The position numbers and the translations under genes are program-made. From contig CAJNDS010001133.1 in NCBI GenBank assembly GCA_905221605.1, positions 1 to 33,126 of the forward strand: a stretch of DNA of 33,126 nucleotides, read 5' to 3'. How positions within the stretch are numbered: the stretch's first letter is position 1; each line of letters opens with the position of its first letter. Below the pieces are notes generated by a model that was not told the origin of the DNA, did no database searches, and saw only the letters and a list, made by a program, of their open reading frames with translations. The stretch comes from Symbiodinium natans. Taxonomy: Eukaryota > Sar > Dinophyceae > Suessiales > Symbiodiniaceae. Below, piece by piece: positions 10,579-20,243 of the stretch.

Positions 10579-12001
10579 CAAAGCTTTATATATCTCCCTT
10601 GTCTCTCCCTAATTAGAAAAAACCAATCTTGCTATTCACAGATAGATAGGTGCCCTTCTTCCTCTTCAGGAAATCGCCTTTCCCTTATTTTGCTTGTTGA
10701 AGCGACTAAGAAGAACAACAGATAAGAAGAGAGGACAGGGAATGACTAGGTAAAGAGAGGAGCTCTTCAATTTTCCTCCCTATCTCTTATGTTACTTTTC
10801 CTCCTTGGGGGATGTCCTTTTTTCTCCCTTGAAGATGCAGAAAACTCTCAAAAGAAACGCCCGTTCCATCGCCCATTTACTCTTCAATTCGCTTCCTTAT
10901 CTCCTATGCTCTTTTCCTTATTCATTGCAACAGGAGAAGACAGGAAAAGGACCTCCATTCCCCTCTTGTTCTTCCTTTCTTGTGTGTTTGTCATATAAAG
11001 GGGAACAGGAGAAGAGAAGGGAAAGAGAAGGGGAGAGGAGCGATGAAAGGAACACAATTTTAATGGGAAGAGCCAAGAAAAGAATGGAAGAGAGACGAAT
11101 AAAGGAGAAGGAGAGACAAAACAAGTTGCAAAGAAGATGGCGCTCTTCTTAATCCATCCCCTCTCCCTTATCTCTCCCTTCCCTTTTTCTTTTCGAAATA
11201 AGAAAAACTAAGCAGGAAGAATTATGAAAAGGAGAAGGGTAAGGAAAAGAGCAGAAGAGATAGGCCGAAAAGAGTGATATGATGAAGTATGGCAAGGTCC
11301 ACACTCAAGGAGTCACCCTCTGCTTACCCTCCCACTGCCTTTATCATACAAGTTCCTTTATTGTGGTTTATCAGCTAAACGGAAACAGAAGGAGAGAAGG
11401 GAAAGAGAAGTGAGAGAGGAGAGACAACAAGGATGCCATTTTAATTTTCTGGAAGGGTATTGAAAAGAAGAGAAAAGACAAGAAACAAGGAGACGGATCG
11501 CACTCTTCTTTATCTATCATCCTTGTCTTTCCCTTTTCCCTCTATAATTAGAAAAACAGGCGCCCTCTCTCGTCTTCAGGAACCCGTTCACTTTTTCCGT
11601 TTGGGAACAAGGAAAAGAACAGAGAGGCGATAGGGCGAGAGGAAGAATATGCTGAAGCATGGGGAGGGTCTACGGGCAAGGAGCCAACCCCGCTCACTTG
11701 CCCCATCCATTGTGAAAAGAACAGGGCCTCCTTCCCCTCTTGTTCTTCCTTTCTTGCGTTTTTGTCATTTAAGGGGGAACAGCAGAAGAGAAGGGAAAGA
11801 GAAGGAGCGAGGAGAGATAACAATAACACCATATTAATGGGAAGAGCCAAGAAAAGAATAGAAGAGAGATGAATAAAGGAGAGGGAGAGACAAAACAAGG
11901 CGCAAAGAAGATGGCACTCTTCTTTATCTATCCTCTCTCCCTTATCTCTGCAAGGAATAGAACAGACAGGAAGCAAGGAGACGGAGTGACAAAACTTGTC
12001 G
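10579..12001 (+). repeat. 1.42-kb tandem unit 3
   Basis: A 1423-bp unit with the same order of modules as unit 2 and small changes (for example AGAGAGGCGATAGGG at about 11,622, and GGAGCGAGGAGAGATAACAAT at about 11,803 in place of the usual GAGCGATGAAAGGAACAC). Confidence 0.88.
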
Positions 12002-12656
12002 CAAAGCTTTATATATCTCCCTTGTCTCTCCCTAATTAGAAAAAACCAATCTTGCTATTCACAGATAGATAGGTGCCCTTCTTCCTCTTCAGGAAATCGC
12101 CTTTCCCTTATTTTGCTTTTTGAAGCGACTAAGAAAAACAACAGATAAGAAGAGAGGACAGGGAATGACTAGGTAAAGAGAGGAGCTCTTCAATTTTCCT
12201 CCCTATCTCTTATGTTACTTTTCCTTCTTGGGGGATGTCTTTTTTCTCCCTTGAAGATGCAGAAAACTCTCAAAAGGAACACCCGTTCCAGTTCCATCGC
12301 CCATTTACTCTTCAATTCCCTTCCTTATCTCCTATGCTCTTTTCCTTATTCATTGCAACAGGAGAAGACAGGAAAAGGGCCTCCATTCCCCTCTTGTTCT
12401 TCCTTTCTTGTGTTTTTTGTCATATAAAGGGGAACAGCAGAAGAGAAGGGAAAGAGAAGGAGAGAGGAGCGATGAAAGGAACACAATTTTAATGGGAAGA
12501 GCCAAGAAAAGAATAGAAGAGAGATGAATAAAGGAGAGGGAGAGACAAAACAAGGCGCAAAGAAGATGGCACTCTTCTTTATCTATCCTCTCTCCCTGAT
12601 CTCTGCAAGGAATAGAACAGACAGGAAGCAAGGAGACGGAGTGACAAAACTTGTCG
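12002..12656 (+). repeat. Shortened tandem unit 4 (655 bp, half-unit deletion)
   Basis: The distance to the next AAGCTTTATATATCTCCC module is 655 bp instead of ~1421. The left part matches the first half of a full unit up to GAACAGCAGAAGAGAAGGGA, and then continues as the second half. This is what one crossover between the two related halves would leave. Confidence 0.85.
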
Positions 12657-12957
12657 CAAAGCTTTATATATCTCCCTTGTCTCTCCCTAATTCGAAAAAG
12701 CCAATCTTGCTATTCACAGATAGGTACAGTACCCTTCCTCCTCTTCAGGAAATCGCCTTTCCCTTATTTTGCGTTTTGAAGCGACTAAGAAAAACAACAG
12801 ATAAGAAGAGATGACAGGGAATGACTAAGTAAAGAGAGGATCTCTTCAATGTCCCTCCCTTTTTCTTATGTTACTTTTCCTTCTTGGGGGGTCCTTTTTT
12901 CTCCCTTGAAGATGCAGAAAACGATCAAAAAGGACACCCGTTCCATCGCCCATATAT
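12657..12957 (+). repeat. Partial tandem unit 5
   Basis: Contains the first ~300 bp of a unit, through TTACTTTTCCTTCTTGGGGG and CTTGAAGATGCAGAAAACG, and then leaves the array at CATCGCCCATATATAGGGAG. Confidence 0.8.
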
Positions 12958-13224
12958 AGGGAGACAGAGAAATCATGAGCATCAGCTGGGTTTGCTGCAC
13001 CACTCAAAACTTCTCAAGTGACCTAGGCACACTCTGCGCCTATACGAGTACATTACAAGTACAAGTGCAAGTACAAGCCTTCGTTTTTGAGGTAGAGGGC
13101 ACGAAAGGTGGAGGAGGGCTGGGGGGGGTGGGGTAAAAGAATTATGTAGAGCTACTTATAAGGTTTATACAGTTTATGAAGTGGGCTCTTTTTTCTCCTT
13201 TGGCTAATTTTGGGCAACATTTGG
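12958..13224. other. Spacer between purine-rich array and macro-copy B
   Basis: About 270 bp of single-copy-looking sequence with a short internal repeat (ACAAGTACAAGTGCAAGTAC at about 13,055) and a G-run (GGGCTGGGGGGGGTGGGG at about 13,118). No gene is seen. It would be expected left of copy A as well, but lies outside the window. Confidence 0.6.
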
Positions 13225-13776
13225 CTGGATTTGGCCAAATTTTGCCGGACAGTCTGCGGGCAAAATTTGGCCAAATCGGGCTGCTCGTCGTACGCGATGA
13301 GAAATGCGCGGCTCGATTTGGCCAAATTTTGCCAAGCAGCCTCCGGGCAAAATTTGGCCAAATCGGGCTGCTCTTCGTAGGCGATGAAAAAGGTGCGGCT
13401 CGATTTGGCCAAATTTTGCCGGGCAGCTTTCGGCCAAAATTTGGCCAAATCGGGCTGCTCTTCGTAGGCGATGAGAAAGGCGCGGCTCGATTTGGCCAAA
13501 TTTTGCCGGGCAGCTTTCGGGCAAAATTTGGCCAAATCGGGCTGCTCTTCGTAGGCGATGAGAAAGGCGCGGCTCGATTTGGCCAAATTTTGCCGAGCAG
13601 CTTTCGGGCAAAATTTGGTCAAATCGGGCTGCTCTTCGTAGGCGATGAGAAATGCGCGGCTCGATTTGGCCAAATTTTGCCAAGCAGCCTCCGGGCAAAA
13701 TTTGGCCAAATCGGGCAGCTCTTCGTATGCGATGAGAAATGCGCGGCTCGATTTGGCCAAATTTTGCCCGGAGCTT
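13225..13776. repeat. 87-bp tandem hairpin minisatellite, copy B
   Basis: Same array as at 1-552, including the variant fifth unit. About 25 bp upstream (13,200-13,224) lies a degenerate unit start (gctaattttgggcaacatttgg), showing where the array fades at its left edge. That edge is not visible for copy A. Confidence 0.88.
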
Positions 13777-13980
13777 CCCCCCCTCCCAAGAATTAAATAG
13801 TGATTAATTTAAGTACGACGGGGAGGTTTCGGATTGAAATTATTTAAATTATTTAATTCTTAGGGGGCGGGGAGGGTGGTTCCCCCCCCTTTTCGGATTT
13901 CAACTATTTAAACTATATAATGTATTTACATTATTTGAATTGTTTAAATTGTTTAAATTACATGATGTAAATCATTTAAT

Positions 13981-14056
13981 CAAAGCTTTATATATCTCCC
14001 TTGTCTCTCCCTAATTAGAAATACCAATCTTGCTATTCACAGATAGGTGCACTTCT
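13981..14056 (+). repeat. Shared ~76-bp module in macro-copy B
   Basis: Same module as at 757-832, in the same position relative to the 54-bp palindromic array that follows. Confidence 0.8.
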
Positions 14057-14066
14057 CATGCTTTTT

Positions 14067-14396
14067 TGTGTTAGCACGGCTCTACTGACACATATTCCGC
14101 GAAAAATGTGTCATGCTTTTTGTCTTAGCAGAACTCTCGTGACACATATTCCGCGGAAAATGTGTCATGCTTTTTTTTGTTAGCACGCCTCTACTGACAC
14201 ATATTCCGCGGAAAATGTGTCATGCTTTTTGTGTTAGCACAGCTCTACTGACACATATTCCGCGGGAAAAGTGTCATGTTTATGGTGCTAAGAGAACTCT
14301 GGTGACACATATTCCGCGAAAAATGTGTCATGCTTTTTTTGTGGTAGCACGGCTCTACTGACACATATTCAGCGGAAAAATTGTCATGTTTTTGGT
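14067..14396. repeat. 54-bp palindromic tandem repeat, copy B
   Basis: Same six-unit array as at 843-1172, with a few base changes. About 270 bp that does not look tandemly repeated follows in both copies (1173-1440 and 14,397-14,664). I see no gene in that stretch. Confidence 0.88.
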
Positions 14397-14666
14397 GAAA
14401 TTTACGAACACTTACCCCCCGATAAGCAAGACTTGGAATCACTCCGTTACAAGCAATCAATATTGGCACGCGGCCATTTTTTTCTTCTCAACTATCTCAA
14501 AGGGCGCAGTGTCTAGATCGCAAGCATAATTTCATTGTGTCTTGACGCATCATAGTGTACCAAAGTCTCTGCATCATAAGCATTGTTTTCTTTGCGCTTT
14601 AGTACAGTTTTTTGTACTAAGGTCTTTAAGCTGTAAGCACTTTTAACGGGAAAGGGCGAGGAGGAT

Positions 14667-14916
14667 AGCTTGTGATAACTATGACAATTTATCATAATTA
14701 TGATACCTTATCATAAGTATGATAACTTATGATAACTTATCATAATTATAATAACTTATCATAATTATGAAAAGTTGCTTATCATATTTATCATACTCTG
14801 AGATAAAGAACTTGAAGTTATCATAATTATGATAATTTAGATCGGGAAGCTAAAGTTATCATAATTATGATAACTTATGATGGGGAAGTTGAAGTCATCA
14901 TAATTATGATAACTTC
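14667..14916. repeat. TTATCATAATTATGATAA palindrome cluster, copy B
   Basis: Same palindrome cluster as at 1443-1692, with one visible difference near the start (AGCTTGTGATAAC against AGCTTATGATAAC). Confidence 0.8.
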
Positions 14917-14920
14917 AGGT

Positions 14921-15448
14921 TGGTAGTTTGGAGTGGAGGGGCAGGAGGGGTTAGGTGCGAGTGGTGTGGGTGTAGTAAATTGTTGCAAGGGGGCTTGTTG
15001 GGGGTGATGGGGTCGGGGAGCAGGTTGCAGGTGCGACGCGGTGCGTGGGGTGGCGCTCTGCGAAGTGAGGTGGAAAATTGGGGAGGGGTAGGGGAGGGGA
15101 GAGGAGGGGTTAAAGCACAAGCCCTCCAGCCTCTCCCCTCCAGCCCCTCCAGCCCCTCCACCCCTCCAGCCCCTGCAGAGCCCTCCAGCCAGCCCCTCCA
15201 GCCCGCCCCTCCAGCCAGCCCCTCCAGGCGCCCCTTCAGCCTCCAGGTTCCTCCAGCCACTCCAGTTCTTCCAGTTCCTCCAGCCCCTCTAGCCTCTCCA
15301 ACCCCTCCAGCCCTTGCAGCAGCCCCTCCAGCCAGCCAGCCCCTCCAGCCCCCTCCAGCCCCCTCCAGCCCCTCCAGCTCCAGCCCATCCCTTCAGCCTC
15401 CAGGTTCCTCCAGTTCCTCCAGCCCCTCCAGCCTCTCCAGCCCTACCT
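14921..15448. repeat. G-rich tract followed by CCTCCAGCC minisatellite, copy B
   Basis: Same structure as at 1697-2216, with gain and loss of single 9-bp repeats near 15,130-15,170 and 15,420-15,440. These indels change the reading frames between the copies, which argues against a conserved protein. Confidence 0.85.
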
Positions 15449-15479
15449 AAATAATTTAGTTTATGGCTTGGCTGAGTTT

Positions 15480-15845
15480 CCCCACAATTAAATTAATTTA
15501 AACGATTTAAACGATTTAAACGATTTAATTGGGTCCAATTAAATCGTTTAAATCCGACGCCTCAAATAAATAATTTAGTTAGACCGTAGGATTTAAACGA
15601 TTTAATTGGGTCCAATTAAATCGTTTAAATCCGACGCCTCAATTAAATAATTTAATTAGACCGTAGGATTTAAACGATTTAATTGGACCCAATTAAATCG
15701 TTTAAATCGTTTAAATCGTATAAATTAATTTAATTGTGGTGGGAGGTGAGTACAGACAAGCACAGAGCCAATCAAATTATTTAAATCCGACGCCTCAATT
15801 AAATAATTTAATTAGACCGTAGGATTTAAATGATTTAATTGGTTT
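15480..15845. repeat. TTTAAACGATTTAA / CCGACGCCTCAATTAAAT inverted-repeat array, copy B
   Basis: Same array as at 2240-2625. Both copies continue for ~90 bp (2626-2700 and 15,846-15,938) into sequence with no clear repeat or gene. Confidence 0.8.
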
Positions 15846-15937
15846 GGGTTTGCGATTTAACTCTTTGGCATAAAAGCTGAACCGAAAATCTTAGGGACCA
15901 GGGCTTGCGATTTGACTCCTTGCTCACCCCATAATCA

Positions 15938-16573
15938 TAATGATATAAGACGGAAACATATAATAAAGATGACAAAAAGATGATAAACGACTACAAAAAG
16001 ATGACAGAAAGATGATAAAAGATGATAAAAGATGACAAAAAGATGATAAAAGATGATAAAAGATAAAAGATGATAACGATAGAAGATGATTAAGATAAAA
16101 TGCTTTCAAAAACAAAGTCCAAACGATGACCCGATTAAAAGATGATAAAAGATGATAAAAAGATGACAAAAAAGATGATAAAATATTATAACAAAAAGAT
16201 AACAAAAGGTGATAACGATAGAATATGATTAGGATAAAGGATGCTTTCCAAACAAGATCCAAACGATGACCCGATTAAAAGATGATAAAAGATGATAAAA
16301 ATATGACAAAATGATAAAAGATTACAACAAAAAGATAACAAAAATGTGATAACGATAGAATATGATTAGGATAAAGGATGCTTTCCAAATAAGATCCAAA
16401 CGATGACCCGATTAAAAGATGATAAAAGATGATGAAAATATGACAAAAATGATAAAAGATTACAACAAAAAGGTAACAAAAAGGTGATAACGATAGAATA
16501 TGATTATGACAAAGGATGCTTTCCAAATAAGATCCAAACGATGACCCGATTAGAAGATGATTAAAGGTGACAA
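15938..16573. repeat. ~139-bp AGATGATAAA-rich tandem repeat, copy B
   Basis: Same array as at 2700-3335. A local ~14-bp expansion (AAGATAAAAGATGATAA near 16,060) contributes to the change in offset between the macro-copies from 13,224 to 13,238. Confidence 0.85.
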
Positions 16574-16762
16574 AAAGAATAAATTAATTGAATTAATTGT
16601 ACAGAATTGAATTAAATTATTTAAATCCCCCGGCCTCTTTAAATAATTTAAATAATTTAAACAAGTTACATGGTCGGAAATTCGGCCTCAGGCGACTCCG
16701 GCCCAGAGCCTGGACTTGGGAGCATTTAAACAATTTAAATAATTTAAATACGCGCAATAAAA

Positions 16763-17093
16763 TTGCCTCCGGGCAAAATTTGGCCAAATCGAGCCGCGCA
16801 TTCCTTATCGTGTACAAAGAGCAGCCCGACTTGGCTAAATTTTGCCCGGAGGCTGCCGGGAAAAATTTGGCCAAATCGAGCCGCGAGAGTTTATATAGTT
16901 TCGGGCCTTCAGAAAGGCGCGGCTCGATTTGGCCAAATTTTGCCCGGAGGCTGCCGGGCAAAATTTGGCCAAATCGAGCCGCGAGAGTTTATATAGTTTC
17001 GGGCCTTCAGAAAGGCGCCGCTCGATTTGGCCAAATTTTGCTGGGCAGTCTGCGGGCAAAATTTGGCCAAATCGAGCCGCGAGTCTGCGGGCT
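16763..17093. repeat. TTTGGCCAAATTTTGCC hairpin array with TTATATAGTTTCGGG linker, copy B
   Basis: Same as 3525-3855, apparently unchanged by eye across the array. Confidence 0.82.
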
Positions 17094-17104
17094 CAGAGCT
17101 TGGA

Positions 17105-19545
17105 TTTGGAAGCATTTAAATAATTTAAATAATTAAAATAAATAATAATAATTAAATAATTTAAATAATTTAATTGGGCCGAATTAAATTATTTAAATTA
17201 TTTAAATCCCCCGGATAATTTAAATAATTTAAATAATTTAAATAATTTAAATAATTTAAATAATTTAATTGGGCCGAGTTAAATTATTTAAATTATTTAA
17301 ATCCCCCGGCCTCTTTAAATAATTTAAATAATTTAAATAATTTAATTGGCCTGAATTAAATTATTTAAATTATTTAAATTATTTAAATTATTTAAATTAT
17401 TTAAATGGTCGGAAATTCGGCCTCAGGCGACTCCGGCCCGATGCCTGGATTTGGGAGCATTTAAATAATTTAAATAATTTAAATAATTTAAATAATTTAA
17501 ATAATTTAAATAATTTAAATAATGGGCCGAATTAAATTATTTAAATTATTTAAATCCCCCGGCCTATTTAAATAATTTCAAAATAATTTAATAATTTAAA
17601 TAATTTGATTGGCCTGAATTAAATTATTTAAATTATTTAAATTATTTAAATTATTTAAATAATTTAAATGGTCGGAAATTCGGCCTCAGGCGACTCCGGC
17701 CCGGAGCCTGGATTTGGGAGCATTTAAATAATTTAAATAATTTAAATAATTTAAATAATTTAAATAATTTAATTGGGCCGAATTAAATTATTTAAATTAT
17801 GTTTAAAATCCGAATTAAATTATTTAAATTGTTTAAATCCCCCGGCCTCTTTAAATTCTTTAAATAATTTAAATAATTTAAATAATTTAATTGGCCTGAA
17901 TTAAATTATTTAAATTATTTAAATCCCCCTGCCTCCTTAAATAATTGAAATAATTTAAATAATTTAATTGGCCGGAATTAAATTATTTAAATTATTTAAA
18001 TTATTTAAATTATTTAAATAATTTAAATGGTCGGAAATTCGGCCTCAGGCGACTCCGGCCCGGAGCCTGGATTTGGGAGCATTTAAATAATTTAAATAAT
18101 TTAAATAATTTAAATAATTTAAATAATTTAATTGGGCCGAATTAAATTATTTAAATTATTTAAATCCCCCGGCCTCTTTAAATAATTTAAATAAATTAAA
18201 TAATTTAAATAATTTAATTTGCCTGAATTAAATTATTTAAATTATTTAAATTATTTAAATAATTTAAATGGTCGGAAATTCGGCCTCAGGCGACTCCGGC
18301 CCGGAGCCTGGATGTGGGAGCATTTAAATAATTTAAATAATTTAAATAATTTAAATAATTTAACGGAAATTCGGCCTCAGGCGACTCCGGCCCGGAGCCT
18401 GGATAGCATTTAAATAATTTAAATAATTTAAATAATTTAAATAATTTAAATAATTTAATTGGGCCGAATTAAATTATTTAAATTATTTAAATCCCCCGGC
18501 CTCTTTAAATAATTTAAATAATTTAAATAATTTAAATAATTTAAATAATTTAAATAATTTAATTGGCCTGAATTAAATTATTTAAATTATTTAAATCCCC
18601 CTGCCTCCTTAAATAATTGAAATAATTTAAATAATTTAATTGGCCGGAATTAAATTATTTAAATTATTTAAATTATTTAAATAATTTAAATGGTCGGAAA
18701 TTCGGCCTCAGGCGACTCCGGCCCGGAGCCTGGATTTGGGAGCATTTAAATAATTTAAATAATTTAAATAATTTAAATAATTTAAATAATTTAAATAATT
18801 TAAATAATTTAATTGGGCCGAATTAAATTATTTAAATTTTTTAAATCCCCCGGCCTCTTTAAATAATTTAAATAATTTAAATAATTTAAATAATTTAATT
18901 GGCCTGAATTAAACTATTTAAATTATTTAAATCCCCCTGCCTCCTTAAATAATTGAAATAATTTAAATAATTTAATTGGCCGGAATTAAATTATTTCAAT
19001 TATTTAAATTATTTAAATTATTTAAATTATTTAAATAATTTAAATGGTCGGAAATTCGGCCTCAGGCGACTCCGGCCCGCAGCCTGGATTTGGGAGCATT
19101 AAAATAATTTAAATAATTTAAATAATTTAAATGATTTAAATGATTTAAATAATTTAATTGGGCCGAATTAAATTATTTAAATTATTTAAATCCTCCGGCC
19201 TCTTTAAATAATTTAAATAATTTAAATAATTTAAATAATTGAAATAATTTAAATAATTTAAATAATTTAATTGCGCGGAATTAAATTATTTAAATTATTT
19301 AAATCCCCCGGCCTCCTTAATCAATTTAAACAATTTAAATAATTTAATTCGCCTGAAGTAAATTATTTAAATTATTTAAATCCCCGGGCCTCTTTCAACT
19401 ATTTACATAATTTAAATAATTTAATTGGTCTCAATTAAATCATTTAAATTATTTAAATCACCCGACTTATTTAAATAATTAAATGGGTTGTATTTTTTAT
19501 TTAAATTATGTAAATAATTTAAATTATTTAAATAATTATCAGTTA
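17105..19545. repeat. TAATTTAAA 9-bp satellite with GGTCGGAAATTCGGCC cassettes, copy B
   Basis: Same composite as at 3860-6320, but subunits are reshuffled. For example, a truncated cassette at about 18,364-18,405 lacks TTTGGG and follows directly on another cassette, and copy A has no counterpart. This is the fastest-changing part of the macro-unit. Confidence 0.88.
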
Positions 19546-19602
19546 AATAGAAAAGAAGAGAGGTTAAATAGACCCGAAAGGTTGCTCTTTCATATATATA
19601 TT

Positions 19603-19700
19603 GATACTATATAGATCTCTCTCTCTCTCTCTCTCTCTTCGTCTCTGTCTATCTCTCTCTCTGTCTCTCCCTGTATCTCTCTTGATGTATCCCTCTCGAC
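19603..19700. repeat. CT/GTCT microsatellite at the satellite-unique junction
   Basis: TCTCTCTCTCTCTCTCTC followed by degenerate GTCTATCTCTCT runs, immediately after the TA run that ends macro-copy B. It marks the transition to unique sequence. 19,701-20,129 contains no exon I can support. Confidence 0.8.
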
Positions 19701-20129
19701 GTCGTTTTCTATCTATGTCTCGACATCCCAATTTGCTATCACTCTGTGTCACGATCCGTCCACCTATCTCCGTGTGACCCAATTGAGTCTGTCGCTCTGC
19801 CGCATGACATATCTATCTCTTCATCCACATGTCTGTTTGTTTGTTTCGTTTCGTTTTGTTTGTTTGTAGATTCTGCAACTCCACAACAAACCGATTCTGC
19901 AAGACTTCCTCCAATCACGGAAGTTGAGAGGGTAAAGCATCGGGTTCCGCAACTTCCCTACCCGTCGGGCACTTCCACTCTTCTCACGCCTTCTTATCAC
20001 CTCTTTCTCCACAAGTCGGAAGTTTGGCCTTAGATTATTGACGTGCTGTGACATGCTTCTTTGCTGGACATCAGTTGAGTTCATCGGTTCCTTTCAATCC
20101 GCGGCAGCGCGCGTGAATTCTGAGCTCAG

Positions 20130-20243
20130 GACCGCTGTGATTGTTCCCATGCTCATGGCGACGCTGGCAGATGGCCAGAACCTGCTGCGGATCACGGTTT
20201 TGTCATCCTTGCGTGCCACCAATGCGGCTGATTGGCAGTTGAA
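20130..20243 (+). CDS. Exon: DUF3638, strand after Walker A
   Basis: Acceptor gagctcag, then G|ACC; donor CAGTTGAA|gt. Encodes (K)TAVIVPMLMATLADGQNL and then LRITVLSS. In the family this directly follows the GEGK-type P-loop. The residues before the acceptor (VNSEL) do not fit, so the P-loop must come from an earlier exon. Confidence 0.8.

Larger units (their letters stand above)
13225..19602. repeat. Macro-repeat block, copy B (about 6.4 kb)
   Basis: Second copy of the block at 1-6377. The first ~3.9 kb is nearly identical to copy A. The TAATTTAAA composite part (about 17,138-19,540) has the same building blocks but a different number and order of subunits, as expected where slippage or unequal exchange is active. 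It ends in the same TA run as copy A. Copy A then passes into purine-rich array DNA, while copy B passes into CT microsatellite and the gene-bearing unique sequence. Confidence 0.9.

Noticed and set aside
6710-12814. Many 60-180-aa frames across the purine-rich array
   Set aside because: They recur with the 1.42-kb period, with frame breaks and shifting ends. Composition is K/E/R or S/L/F according to strand, and no domain is recognised.
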